Shown piece after piece: positions 28,236-36,684 of a stretch of 64,000 nucleotides of DNA (positions are counted from its first letter, which is position 1; each line of letters begins with the position of its first letter). The DNA is taken from contig NZ_BMGD01000002.1 of the NCBI RefSeq assembly GCF_014639875.1, positions 310,001 through 374,000 on the forward strand, read 5' to 3'. The notes under the pieces are model-generated. The model was not told the origin of the DNA, ran no database searches, and was given only the letters and a program-made list of their open reading frames with translations. Made by a program: the position numbers and the translations under genes. The stretch comes from Blastomonas aquatica. GTDB lineage: Bacteria; Pseudomonadota; Alphaproteobacteria; Sphingomonadales; Sphingomonadaceae.

Positions 28236-29680
28236 GTATCAATCTCCGCTGTCAGCGTATCGCCGTCCTGGCCCGTGATGGTCACTGGCACGATCTTGCC
28301 GATATGGGAAGGATCGGGCCCGTGACTATCCGGCGGCAAAGCGATGCGCACAAAATTTTCGCCATGGCCGGTACGCCCGTCGCGCTCGACCAGCAGGTTC
28401 TGCCGGGTGCCGACCAGCGATTGCCGCCAGCGTGTGGCGCGCGACTGCGCTGCGCTGCGCATCTCGGCGGCGCGGGCCTTGACCAACGCGCGGTCGAGCT
28501 GCGGCATGCGTGCGGCAGGGGTGCCGGTGCGGGGCGAGAAGGGGAAGATATGGCCGTGCACGACATCGCAGGCATCGAGGATCGAAAGGTTCTGCGCGTG
28601 CATGGCGGCATCCTCGGTCGGAAAGCCCGCGATCAGGTCCGCACCGATCGCGATCTCCGGCCGCTTCGCCTTCATCCGGTCGACCAGTGCGATAGCCTGC
28701 GCGCGGGAATGGCGACGCTTCATCCGCTTGAGGATCATGTCGTCGCCCGATTGCAGCGAGAGGTGCACGTGCGGCATGATCCGCGGCTCGCCGGTGATCA
28801 GATCGAACAAGCGGTCGTCCACCTCGACCCCATCGAGCGAGGACAGGCGCAGCCGCCGGAGCGCCGGTGCGAACTTCAGGATGCGTTCGATCAGCATGCC
28901 CAGCGTGGGTGCTCCGGGCAGGTCGGGGCCATAGCTGGTGACATCGACCCCGGTCAGAACGACCTCCTGATAGCCGCGATCGACCAGCGCGCGCACCGCA
29001 TCGACCACCGCGCCAGCGGGCACCGAGCGGCTGTTTCCGCGACCATAAGGGATGATGCAGAAGGTGCAGCGATGGTCGCAGCCGTTCTGCACCTCGACAA
29101 ACGCACGGGCATGTTCGGCAAAGCTGGTGACCATGTGCGGCGCGGTCTGACGCACGGCCATGATGTCGGAGACGTGGACCTTCTGGATTTCGCGCTCAAA
29201 TCCACCCCCGTTTGTCCCGAGCCCTTCGACTGGCTGGAAAGCCAGCCACTCAGGGTAAACTTCCCGGCTCTGCCGGGAAGTCGAGGGACGTGTTGTGCAA
29301 GGTCCCTCGACTTCGCTCGGGACAAACGGAGGGGGCGTACCCAGATCATTGAGGGGAGTATGCAGGAATGATCCCGCCCTCAACTTCTCGACATTCCCCA
29401 GCACCCGGTCCACCTCGGGCATGGCGGCGAACATCGCAGGGTCGGTCTGCGCCGCGCACCCGGTGACGATCACCTGCGCGTCTGGCCTCGCCTTGCGCGC
29501 CTTGCGGATCGCCTGCCGGGTCTGGCGCACCGCCTCGTTGGTGACCGCGCAGCTGTTGATCACGATCACGTCGTCACGCCCAGCGAGCAGCCCGCGCATC
29601 GCCTCGCCCTCGGCAATGTTGAGGCGGCAGCCCATCGAGACGATCTCGGGGCCGGTCGCTGGCGGTTCAGTTGCGGGCAT
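28232..29680 (-). CDS. mtaB: tRNA t6A37 methylthiotransferase with an in-frame repeat insertion
   Basis: 482 residues. A radical-SAM enzyme that converts t6A37 to ms2t6A37 in tRNA. The UPF0004 domain carries Cys18, Cys44 and Cys75; the radical-SAM cluster is CDHRCTFC (Cys201, 205, 208), and a TRAM-like domain ends the protein. Residues 115-160 (29201-29338) are a repeat translation (FVPSEVEG and VYPEWLAFQP parts) lying in the linker between the two domains, where it should be tolerated. Without it the length is about 436, normal for the family. It overlaps ftsY (ATGA) and follows dapF by five bases. Confidence 0.92.
   Translation of the reverse strand: MPATEPPATGPEIVSMGCRLNIAEGEAMRGLLAGRDDVIVINSCAVTNEAVRQTRQAIRKARKARPDAQVIVTGCAAQTDPAMFAAMPEVDRVLGNVEKLRAGSFLHTPLNDLGTPPPFVPSEVEGPCTTRPSTSRQSREVYPEWLAFQPVEGLGTNGGGFEREIQKVHVSDIMAVRQTAPHMVTSFAEHARAFVEVQNGCDHRCTFCIIPYGRGNSRSVPAGAVVDAVRALVDRGYQEVVLTGVDVTSYGPDLPGAPTLGMLIERILKFAPALRRLRLSSLDGVEVDDRLFDLITGEPRIMPHVHLSLQSGDDMILKRMKRRHSRAQAIALVDRMKAKRPEIAIGADLIAGFPTEDAAMHAQNLSILDACDVVHGHIFPFSPRTGTPAARMPQLDRALVKARAAEMRSAAQSRATRWRQSLVGTRQNLLVERDGRTGHGENFVRIALPPDSHGPDPSHIGKIVPVTITGQDGDTLTAEIDT
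29201..29338. repeat. Palindromic repeat inserted in frame inside mtaB
   Basis: The ends CCCCCGTTTGTCCCGAGC (29205-29222) and GCTCGGGACAAACGG (29315-29329) are inverted repeats. Inside are CTTCGACTGGCTGGAAAGCC, CTTCCCGGCTCTGCCGGGAAG and GGTCCCTCGACTTCG, giving stacked hairpins. It is related to the outer repeat at 3061-3250 through the CCTTCGAC core. Confidence 0.82.
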
Positions 29681-29685
29681 CGGCG

Positions 29686-30489
29686 TCAGAAGTCGATCTC
29701 ACCGGTAAAGACATGCGTGGTCGGCCCGGTCATCGACACGTTGCTGCCGGGCTGCCAGTCGATCGTGAGCGTCCCGCCGGGAAGATGGACCGGCACCGGT
29801 CCGCTGACCAGCTTGCGGCGGATTGCGGCGACGGCTGTCGCGCAGGCTCCGGTGCCGCAGGCGAGCGTCAGACCCGCACCGCGTTCCCAGACGCGCAGAT
29901 GCAGGCCATCATCGGCCATATGCGCAATGTTGACGTTGACGCGTTCGGGGAACAGCGGGTCATGCTCGATCAACGGTCCAAGCCGTTCGAGATCGACCGC
30001 TGCGCCATCGTCGACAAAAAAGATCACGTGCGGATTGCCCATGCTCACTGCGGCAGGATCGGTCAGATCCTCCCAGCCGACAGGCAGATGCACGGTGTCC
30101 ATCGGGTAGGCAAGCGGGAGCGCATCCCACTCCAACCCCGGCAGCCCCATGTCGATGGTCACCGCGCCATCACCCAGCGTGCCGCGCAGCAGCCCCGCGC
30201 CGGTTTCAATCAGCACATCGCGCCCTGCGAGCGCGACAACGCACCGTGTCGCATTGCCACACGCGCTGACTTCGCTGCCATCGTGGTTGAAGATCTGCAT
30301 CGCCATGTCGGCAGTGCTTGAGGCGGGGGCAGGCCGCATCACGATCAACTGATCGCAGCCGATGCCCAGATGCCGGTCGGCCAGCGCGCGGACCTGCTCT
30401 GCGCTCAGCGACAGATCGTGCTCGCGGCAATCGAAAATGACGAAGTCATTGCCGAGACCGTGCATCTTGTGAAAACGGTGGTGCGCCAT
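29686..30489 (-). CDS. dapF: Diaminopimelate epimerase
   Basis: 267 residues. Interconverts LL- and meso-diaminopimelate for lysine and peptidoglycan. KMHGLGNDFVIFD starts the protein; the two catalytic cysteines are in SACGNATRC and TLACGTGACATAVAA. First gene of the minus-strand dapF-mtaB-ftsY-yciB operon, five bases before mtaB. Full length with no oddities. Confidence 0.96.
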   Translation of the reverse strand: MAHHRFHKMHGLGNDFVIFDCREHDLSLSAEQVRALADRHLGIGCDQLIVMRPAPASSTADMAMQIFNHDGSEVSACGNATRCVVALAGRDVLIETGAGLLRGTLGDGAVTIDMGLPGLEWDALPLAYPMDTVHLPVGWEDLTDPAAVSMGNPHVIFFVDDGAAVDLERLGPLIEHDPLFPERVNVNIAHMADDGLHLRVWERGAGLTLACGTGACATAVAAIRRKLVSGPVPVHLPGGTLTIDWQPGSNVSMTGPTTHVFTGEIDF

Positions 30490-30559
30490 GGCCGCGCTTT
30501 AGACGCTGAGCGCTGGCTTGAGAAGAGCCAACGGGCCAAGAGCAGCAACCGCGCGGCGC

Positions 30560-32260
30560 TTATTCGCCCAGCGCGACGCGACGCTGCGGCTCGGTGAGCC
30601 CGAACAGATCGTCATGCGGCTCGCTGTTGTCTTCAATGCGTGGTTGGACCGGGTGATTCAGCATGTTGCGATCAGCCAGCAGACGGCGTGCCTGTTCGAC
30701 CGAGAGCGGCTGGCCAAAATGGAAGCCCTGACCCTTGGCACAGCCGATCGCGGTCAGATGCGCGATTAGATCGCCATCCTCGATGCCCTCGGCAGTGATC
30801 GGCAGTCCCATGGACTCGCCCAGCATCGCGATGGTCTGGACGATGGCGCGGCTTTCCTTGCTCTCGTTCATCGAGGTGATGAAGCTGCGGTCGATCTTGA
30901 TCCGGTCGAACGGCAGCGCGCGCAGATGCGCGAGCGAGCTGTAGCCGGTGCCGAAATCGTCGAGCGCGACACGCACGCCCTGGTTCTTCAGGCTGCCGAT
31001 GATCGATTGGGCAAGGCCGATATTTTCGAACAGGCAGCTTTCGGTGATCTCGATTTCCAGCCGGCTGGCGGGAAATCCGGTTTCGACGAGCAGTTTGACG
31101 ATCTTTTGCGCCAGCCAGGGATCGCGCAACTGCACCGGCGAGATGTTGACTGAGATCGTCAGGCTCGGGTCCCAGTTGCGCGCATCTTCCATTGCCTGGC
31201 GGATGACACAGGCAGACAGGTCGCCGATCATGCCGGTGTCTTCGGCAATGGGGATGAAGACATCGGGCGCGATCTGGCCCAGCTCGGGAGAATTCCAGCG
31301 CGCGAGCACTTCAAAACCGATCAAGGTTCCCGATGCCAGATCGATCTGCTGCTCGTAATAGGGCACGAATTCGCCGCGACTGATGCCGACGCGCATTCCC
31401 GATTCGATCTTGTTGCGGAACTGAACTTCGCTTTCCATCCGCGGATCGAACCAGCAATAGCGGTTGCGGCCGTGTTTCTTGCTCGCATACATTGCAATGT
31501 CGGCGCGGCGCATCAGCACATCAAGGCTGTTGTCGCACAGGTCGGCGCGGGCAACGCCGATCGAGGCGGTGACGGTGAGCTCAGCATCACCGTTGATCGC
31601 GGGGCCGATAATCGGATGGCTGACCTGCTCGATCATGTCCTCGGCTACGCGTTGCACGGTCTCGGGGAAGTCGGCGTCGAAAATGAATGTGCAGGCAAAC
31701 TCGTCGCCACCCAGCCGCGCAACATGGCTGTTGGGGGGCATCGTCGCCTTCAGTCGGCGGGCGACCTCAACCAGCACCTTGTCGCCAGCATCATGGCCCT
31801 GAATGTCGTTGATGTTCTTGAAGTTGTCGAGATCGAGCATCAGGTACGCCACCGTCATCTCGCGACGCGCAGCTTGCGCGATGAGGCTGGCGGTCGCCTC
31901 GCCGATCGCGCGGCGGTTGAGGCATCCGGTCAGCGGGTCGGTGACGGCAAGCGTCTTGGCCTGTTCTTCGGCCTGCTTGTGATGCGCGATCTCCTCGTTG
32001 AGTTCGCTGTAGCGCCGCCATGCAAAGATGATCAGTGCGATATTGAGCAGCAATGCGGTGACTGCGACGTTATCGGGGGACACCGCAAGCCCGTTGAACC
32101 GCCTCATCACGTTCGGCATCACGCTGCCGGCGGTGCCGACGAACATCAGAATGGCTGCGGTCATGATGCCGCCAGCAATGAAATCACGACCCTGCACCGC
32201 TCGGTCAGCCAAGGCCTCCGTGCGGCTTGCAATCGCGGGATCGGTTTTGAAGTTTCGCAC
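30560..32260 (-). CDS. Membrane-bound GGDEF-EAL protein (cyclic-di-GMP metabolism)
   Basis: About 566 residues. Two membrane helices (FIAGGIMTAAILMFVGTAG and VAVTALLLNIALIIFAW) precede a GGDEF domain with intact RLGGDEF and an EAL domain with GFEVLARW, EITESCLFEN, DDFGTGYSSL and the AEGIE loop. Both catalytic sites look intact, so it could make or break cyclic-di-GMP. No periplasmic sensor is visible between the helices. I chose the GTG at 32260, which has GGGGGA seven bases upstream; a TTG at 32374 in the same frame is the alternative. Stands alone. Confidence 0.88.
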   Translation of the reverse strand: MRNFKTDPAIASRTEALADRAVQGRDFIAGGIMTAAILMFVGTAGSVMPNVMRRFNGLAVSPDNVAVTALLLNIALIIFAWRRYSELNEEIAHHKQAEEQAKTLAVTDPLTGCLNRRAIGEATASLIAQAARREMTVAYLMLDLDNFKNINDIQGHDAGDKVLVEVARRLKATMPPNSHVARLGGDEFACTFIFDADFPETVQRVAEDMIEQVSHPIIGPAINGDAELTVTASIGVARADLCDNSLDVLMRRADIAMYASKKHGRNRYCWFDPRMESEVQFRNKIESGMRVGISRGEFVPYYEQQIDLASGTLIGFEVLARWNSPELGQIAPDVFIPIAEDTGMIGDLSACVIRQAMEDARNWDPSLTISVNISPVQLRDPWLAQKIVKLLVETGFPASRLEIEITESCLFENIGLAQSIIGSLKNQGVRVALDDFGTGYSSLAHLRALPFDRIKIDRSFITSMNESKESRAIVQTIAMLGESMGLPITAEGIEDGDLIAHLTAIGCAKGQGFHFGQPLSVEQARRLLADRNMLNHPVQPRIEDNSEPHDDLFGLTEPQRRVALGE

Positions 32261-32697
32261 CAGCAGTCCCCCCAACCGGCTTGGAGCATCCGGTTGAATA
32301 CGGAAGGAAGGTAGGTTGCGAGCGTTAAAAGAACGTTTACGCGTCGGGGGGGTGGCAATCGGGGTCACCAGCAATTCCGCGGGACACGATGGTAAATGTC
32401 AACTTAAGCGTGCCGCCAGGGTTTGAAAGCTGGGAAGGGGATATCAGGGCAGGGGTTGCAACCGGCCGATGGTTGCGCTAATGGCCTGGCCAGCTTTGCA
32501 CACCCGATTGTGCGACGGCACCCAGTCCAGCCGCTGAAACCGCTTTGCCGGTCCATGCGCGCGCCGGTCGGCGAGGTTTCGCCCACCGGCGTTTTGTGCA
32601 TTTTTGCACAAGGCCGGAGCGAGGGCAACTTGATCGGGGCAGAACTTGATCGGGACGGTTTGGCGAGCCATGTGGGCGGGCAGAAGGAGAAGCGGAT
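32261..32697. promoter_or_regulatory. Divergent control region between the GGDEF-EAL gene and ffh
   Basis: A 437-base gap with no supportable gene. It contains a hairpin at 32586-32617: CCGGC and TTGTGCA pair with TGCACAA and GCCGG around TTTT. A direct repeat AACTTGATCGGG follows at about 32629-32660. I looked for a 4.5S RNA next to ffh and did not recognise one. Promoters for both genes must lie here, but I cannot place them. Confidence 0.4.
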
Positions 32698-34197
32698 ATG
32701 TTCGATAATCTGACTGATCGCCTTGGCGGCGTGTTCGACAAGCTGCGTGGCCGTGGCGCGCTGAAGGAAGAGGACGTCCGCGCCGCGATGCGCGAGGTTC
32801 GCATCGCGTTGCTCGAAGCCGATGTCGCGCTGCCCGTTGTCCGCGATTTCGTCAATACCGTCACCGAAAAGGCCGTGGGCCAGTCGGTGCTCAGATCGGT
32901 GGCGCCGGGCCAGCAGGTCGTCAAGATCGTCAACGACGCGCTCACCGAGATGCTGGGCTCCGAAGCCAGCGACCTCGATCTGGCCGTAGCCCCGCCTGCC
33001 GTCATCATGATGGTCGGTCTGCAGGGCTCGGGCAAGACCACCAGCACCGCCAAGATCGCCAAGCTGCTCAAGGAAAAGCACGGCAAGAAGGTCATGATGG
33101 CCTCGCTCGACGTGCAGCGTCCAGCCGCTCAAGAGCAGCTCAAGGTGCTCGGTGAGCAGATAAGCGTCGCCACGCTGCCGATCGTCGCGGGCCAGATGCC
33201 CGTCGATATCGCGCGGCGTGCGCTGCAATCGGCCAAGCTGCAGTCGTTCGACGTCGTAATGCTCGATACTGCAGGTCGTCTGCATGTTGACCAGCAGCTG
33301 ATGGAAGAGATGAAGGCGGTCGCCACCGAGGCGACTCCGCGCGAAATCCTGCTCGTCGTCGATTCGCTGACCGGTCAGGACGCGGTCAACGTCGCGCAGA
33401 ACTTCTCCGAGCAGGTGCCGCTCACCGGCGTCGTGCTGACCCGCATGGATGGCGATGCGCGCGGCGGCGCCGCGCTTTCGATGCGTGCGGTCACCGGCCG
33501 CCCGATCAAGTTCGTCGGCATGGGCGAGAAGATGGACGCGATCGAGCCGTTCCATCCCGGCCGTGTCGCAGGCCGCATCCTGGGCATGGGCGATGTCGTC
33601 AGCCTGGTCGAAAAGGCCGCGGCGACGGTCGAGAAGGAAGACGCCGACAAGCTTGCCGCCAAGATGTCCAAGGGTCAGTTCGACATGAACGACCTGCGCA
33701 CCCAGCTTCGTCAGATGACCAAGATGGGCGGCATCGGCGCGCTGGCAGGCATGATGCCGGGCATGAAAAAGGCCAAGGCCGCGATGAGCGCCAGCGGCGT
33801 CGAGGACAAGGTCCTCGTGCACATGGATGCCATCATCGGCTCGATGACCCCCAAGGAACGCGAAAAGCCTGCGCTGCTCAACGCCAAGCGCAAGATCCGC
33901 GTCGCCAAGGGATCGGGCACCACCGTTCAGGACGTCAACCGGGTGCTCAAGATGCACCAGGAGATGGAAGGCGCGATGAAGAAGATCCGCAAGATGGGCG
34001 GTCTCAAGGGGCTGGCCGCAATGTTCGGCGGCGGCGGTGGTGCTGGCGGAATGGGTGGTCTGGGCGGCGGCAAGATGCCCAGCGAGGACGATATCGCAGG
34101 GCTCTTGGGCGGCGGTGGCGGCAAGGGCATCGGCGGCGGGCTTTCGGGCCTGCCCAACGGGCTTCCGCCGGGCTTTCAGAATTTCAAGAAAAAGTAA
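32698..34197 (+). CDS. ffh: Signal recognition particle protein Ffh
   Basis: 499 residues. Binds 4.5S RNA and signal sequences and docks with FtsY. The N-domain ends at about residue 95; the G-domain has GLQGSGKTTSTAKIAK, DVQRPAAQEQLKVLG, LDTAGRLHVDQQLM and TRMDGDARGGAALS; the M-domain is methionine-rich (KMGGIGALAGMMPGMKKAK). It ends in a glycine-rich tail common in sphingomonads. AAGGAGA precedes the ATG. It lies 50 bases upstream of rpsP, so it may be co-transcribed with the ribosomal genes. Confidence 0.97.
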   Translation: MFDNLTDRLGGVFDKLRGRGALKEEDVRAAMREVRIALLEADVALPVVRDFVNTVTEKAVGQSVLRSVAPGQQVVKIVNDALTEMLGSEASDLDLAVAPPAVIMMVGLQGSGKTTSTAKIAKLLKEKHGKKVMMASLDVQRPAAQEQLKVLGEQISVATLPIVAGQMPVDIARRALQSAKLQSFDVVMLDTAGRLHVDQQLMEEMKAVATEATPREILLVVDSLTGQDAVNVAQNFSEQVPLTGVVLTRMDGDARGGAALSMRAVTGRPIKFVGMGEKMDAIEPFHPGRVAGRILGMGDVVSLVEKAAATVEKEDADKLAAKMSKGQFDMNDLRTQLRQMTKMGGIGALAGMMPGMKKAKAAMSASGVEDKVLVHMDAIIGSMTPKEREKPALLNAKRKIRVAKGSGTTVQDVNRVLKMHQEMEGAMKKIRKMGGLKGLAAMFGGGGGAGGMGGLGGGKMPSEDDIAGLLGGGGGKGIGGGLSGLPNGLPPGFQNFKKK

Positions 34198-34247
34198 TTT
34201 AATTTCAATTATATAAGACTATATATTCTCAGAAAGGTAAGGTTCAA
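34198..34247 (+). promoter_or_regulatory. AT-rich leader upstream of rpsP
   Basis: About 35 bases of almost pure A/T (including TTATATAAGACTATATATTC) in an otherwise GC-rich operon, followed by the ribosome site AAAGGTAAGG. It may hold a promoter for rpsP or an RNA-processing site. This is inferred from composition only. Confidence 0.35.
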
Positions 34248-34697
34248 ATGTCTATTTCAATGCGTCTGTCGCGCGGCGGTTCCAAGAAGCGCCCGTATTA
34301 CAAGATCGTCGTCGCCAACAGCCGCGCGCCGCGCGATGGCAAGTATCTTGAGCAGATCGGCATCTACAACCCGCTGCTCGCCAAGGATTCGGGCGAGCGC
34401 GTCAAGATCAACGAAGAGCGCGCCAAGCACTGGCTGTCGGTCGGCGCACAGCCCACCGATCGCGTTGCCCGTTTCCTCGACGTTGCCGGCATCAAGGAGC
34501 GCAAGGCTTCGGTAAACCCCAAGAAGGGCGAACCCGGCGAAAAGGCCAAGGAACGCGCTGAAGAAAAGGCAACCAAGATCGCTGAAGCTGAAGAAGCTGC
34601 CCGCGCTGCCGAAGAAGCCAAGAACGCACCGGCCGAAGAGCCTGCTGCCGAAGAAGCACCCGCTGAAGAAGCCGCTGCTGAACCGGCCGAAGGCTGA
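34248..34697 (+). CDS. rpsP: 30S ribosomal protein bS16 with long Ala/Glu-rich tail
   Basis: 149 residues. The first 85 are a normal bS16 ([39 protein letters not shown]). From about residue 90 a charged tail of alanine, glutamate and lysine follows, roughly doubling the usual length of 80-90. Such tails are seen in other alphaproteobacterial bS16 proteins. First of the rpsP-rimM-trmD-rplS group. Confidence 0.96.
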   Translation: MSISMRLSRGGSKKRPYYKIVVANSRAPRDGKYLEQIGIYNPLLAKDSGERVKINEERAKHWLSVGAQPTDRVARFLDVAGIKERKASVNPKKGEPGEKAKERAEEKATKIAEAEEAARAAEEAKNAPAEEPAAEEAPAEEAAAEPAEG

Positions 34698-34704
34698 ATT
34701 GTTG

Positions 34705-34762
34705 CACCTCACCCCTCCCGCTTGCGGGAGGGGCAGGTTCAGCAACGCTGAACCGGGGTGGG
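34705..34762. repeat. Palindromic repeat between rpsP and rimM
   Basis: CCCCTCCCGCTTGCGGGAGGGG forms a strong hairpin and GGTTCAGCAACGCTGAACC a second. The outer bases (CACCTCACC and GGGGTGGG) partly pair. Related to the CTCTCCC clusters. It could attenuate transcription or stabilise the rpsP message. Confidence 0.65.
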
Positions 34763-34793
34763 CACGAATGAACGCTCTGTCGAAGGCGCCTTT

Positions 34794-35267
34794 ATGTCTG
34801 ACCGCCCGATAACCCTCGCCGTCATCGTCGGCGCGCATGGCATCACCGGCGAAGTGCGCCTCAAGCTGTTCGGCTCGGGCCTCGACGGGGTAAAAGCGCA
34901 CAAGAGCTTCAACAACGGCGCACTGACGCTCAAGACGTTGCGCCCGCAAAAGGACCTCGGCATCGCGCGCTTTGCCGAGATCGCCGACCGCAACGCCGCT
35001 GAAGCTGCACGCGGCACCGAACTCACCGTGCCCAGGTCCGCACTCCCGCCCCTGGGCGAGGGCGAATACTACCACGCCGACGTGGTGGGGCTTCCGGTGG
35101 TCTCCGAAACCGGCGAACCGCTCGGCACCGTGCGCGCCATCGAGGATTTCAACGCAGGCGACCTGCTCGATATCGTCAAGCCTGACGGCAAGGCCTTCAT
35201 GGTTCCCGTCGCCGCCGCCGATATCGGTGAGGACCGCATTGCGATTGACCCTGTCTGGGCCGAATAG
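34794..35267 (+). CDS. rimM: Ribosome maturation factor RimM
   Basis: 157 residues. Helps 16S rRNA processing and 30S head assembly. The N-terminal beta-barrel starts ITLAVIVGAHGITGEVRLKLF and the PRC-barrel half contains EYYHADVVGLPVVSETGEPLG. The ATG at 34794 has AAGG eight bases upstream; an in-frame GTG at 34758 lies in the repeat and is unlikely. The stop codon is the first base of a palindromic operator-like site that precedes vapB. Confidence 0.95.
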   Translation: MSDRPITLAVIVGAHGITGEVRLKLFGSGLDGVKAHKSFNNGALTLKTLRPQKDLGIARFAEIADRNAAEAARGTELTVPRSALPPLGEGEYYHADVVGLPVVSETGEPLGTVRAIEDFNAGDLLDIVKPDGKAFMVPVAAADIGEDRIAIDPVWAE

Positions 35268-35287
35268 TATATACATCGCGTATATAC
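35267..35287 (+). promoter_or_regulatory. Candidate VapB autoregulatory operator
   Basis: Two copies of the 8-base palindrome GTATATAC at 35267-35274 and 35280-35287, separated by five bases, directly before the ribosome site GGAGG (35288-35292) of the antitoxin gene. AbrB-fold antitoxins normally bind paired inverted repeats in their own promoter; this fits by position and symmetry. Confidence 0.6.
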
Positions 35288-35297
35288 GGAGGCTGAT

Positions 35298-35573
35298 ATG
35301 GGCAAGGAATACCGCGCAAAGAGCTTCAAGTCGGGCAACTCAGTCGCCATCCGCATGCCCGCGGCGCTGGGAATAGAGCCGGATCGCGAATGGACCATCG
35401 TCGAGCAGAACGGCGAGTATGTCGTTCGCGAAATTGGTGCGCCAAGGCGCAAGTTCAATATCGAAAAGGTCGCAGGGTCGGCGACGAACCTAAAGCCGAT
35501 CAAGCCCGAGGACAGGCTGTTTGAAGAGCGACCACTACGGTGGGATTTGCTGAGCAGCAAAGACGACGCATGA
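35298..35573 (+). CDS. vapB: VapB-type antitoxin (AbrB/SpoVT fold)
   Basis: 91 residues. The N-terminal MGKEYRAKSFKSGNSVAIRMP is the swapped-hairpin AbrB DNA-binding fold (K-F-K-S-G-N-S-V-A-I-R-I-P type), with a C-terminal toxin-binding tail ([18 protein letters not shown]). It should neutralise the following PIN-domain toxin and repress the operon through the GTATATAC sites. The stop overlaps the toxin start (ATGA). Unusually, it lies inside the rimM-trmD interval of the ribosomal operon. Confidence 0.82.
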   Translation: MGKEYRAKSFKSGNSVAIRMPAALGIEPDREWTIVEQNGEYVVREIGAPRRKFNIEKVAGSATNLKPIKPEDRLFEERPLRWDLLSSKDDA

Positions 35574-35944
35574 AATACCTGCTCGACAGTAACATCATCA
35601 TCGCCCTTACCATGAACGCAGATGATCGTGTGGTTCGTCGTGCCGGAGAGTGTTTTGAGGGTGACATCGTCACTTCCGCCATCGCCATCGCGGAGGTTGC
35701 GCTTGGTTCGGTGCGGGGGAAGCCCCCTGGATTTGCTCAGCTGGAAGCATTTCTGGAGGAAGTGCCGCTTTTGGATTTCGATCTCGCTGCTGCTCGCGTC
35801 TATGCGGATCTGCCGTTCAAGCGTCGTAGCTATGACCGCCTGATTGCTGCACAGGCATTGTCCCAGAATCTGATCATGGTCACCGACAATGAGAAGGATT
35901 TCGCTGACATCCCCGGCCTCAAGGTCGAGAACTGGACCCAATGA
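35570..35944 (+). CDS. vapC: VapC-type PIN-domain toxin ribonuclease
   Basis: 124 residues. PIN-domain acidic residues are in MKYLLDSN (Asp6), IAEVALG (Glu42), [12 protein letters not shown] (Asp89) and VTDNEKDF (Asp106). These should form a magnesium site for RNA cleavage. The start at 35570 overlaps the antitoxin stop by four bases and the stop overlaps the trmD start by four bases (both ATGA), so vapB, vapC and trmD are translationally coupled. All catalytic residues look intact. Confidence 0.85.
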   Translation: MKYLLDSNIIIALTMNADDRVVRRAGECFEGDIVTSAIAIAEVALGSVRGKPPGFAQLEAFLEEVPLLDFDLAAARVYADLPFKRRSYDRLIAAQALSQNLIMVTDNEKDFADIPGLKVENWTQ

Positions 35945-36672
35945 CCTTCGCAGCCCAGATCCTTACCCTCTACCCCGAGATGTTCCCCGGACCGCTTGGC
36001 CACAGCATTGCCGGGCGTGCGCTGGCCGAGGGGCGCTGGTCGCTCGAGGCTATCCAGATCCGCGATTTTGCCACCGACAAGCACCGCAGCGTCGATGACA
36101 CGCCCGCAGGCGGTGGGGCGGGAATGGTGCTCCGCGCCGATGTGCTGGCGAGCGCGGTCGATCATGCGCTCGAACGCTCGCCGAACGCGCCCGTCATCGC
36201 GATGACACCGCGCGGCGCTCCGCTGACCCAGGGTCGCGTGCGGCAGCTTGCCGACGGTCCCGGTGTCACCATCCTGTGCGGGCGATTCGAGGGGTTCGAC
36301 GAGCGGCTGTTCGAGGCGCGGCCGATCGAGGAGATTTCGATCGGCGATTACGTGCTTTCGGGCGGAGAAACCGGGGCTTTGGTGATGCTTGATGCTTGCG
36401 TTCGGCTGCTCCCCGATGTAATGGGCGCCTCTTCCAGCGGAGACGAAGAATCGTTCGAGAACGGTTTGCTCGAATATCCGCACTACACCCGACCTCAAAT
36501 CTGGGAAGGGCGTGCGATCCCCGAAGTGCTGCGATCGGGGGATCACGCGAGAATCCGGGCATGGCGTGACAGCCAGGCTGCGGAGATAACACGGCTAAGG
36601 CGGCCGGATCTTTGGGAGCGCCATGGGGGCACTCCGGATCAGTCGCCCTCTGGTGCGCGGCGAAAAAGATAG
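35941..36672 (+). CDS. trmD: tRNA (guanine37-N1)-methyltransferase
   Basis: 243 residues. Methylates G37 of tRNAs reading CNN codons, preventing frameshifts. [50 protein letters not shown] and [13 protein letters not shown] form the SPOUT knot and SAM site. The start is in an ATGA overlap with vapC rather than following rimM directly, so its translation probably depends on toxin-gene translation. It ends 12 bases before rplS. Confidence 0.96.
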   Translation: MTFAAQILTLYPEMFPGPLGHSIAGRALAEGRWSLEAIQIRDFATDKHRSVDDTPAGGGAGMVLRADVLASAVDHALERSPNAPVIAMTPRGAPLTQGRVRQLADGPGVTILCGRFEGFDERLFEARPIEEISIGDYVLSGGETGALVMLDACVRLLPDVMGASSSGDEESFENGLLEYPHYTRPQIWEGRAIPEVLRSGDHARIRAWRDSQAAEITRLRRPDLWERHGGTPDQSPSGARRKR

Positions 36673-36684
36673 GACAAAGGTCAC

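Noticed and set aside
32404-32697. A 4.5S RNA gene next to ffh
   Set aside because: The conserved GGAA tetraloop domain with its asymmetric bulge could not be found on either strand.
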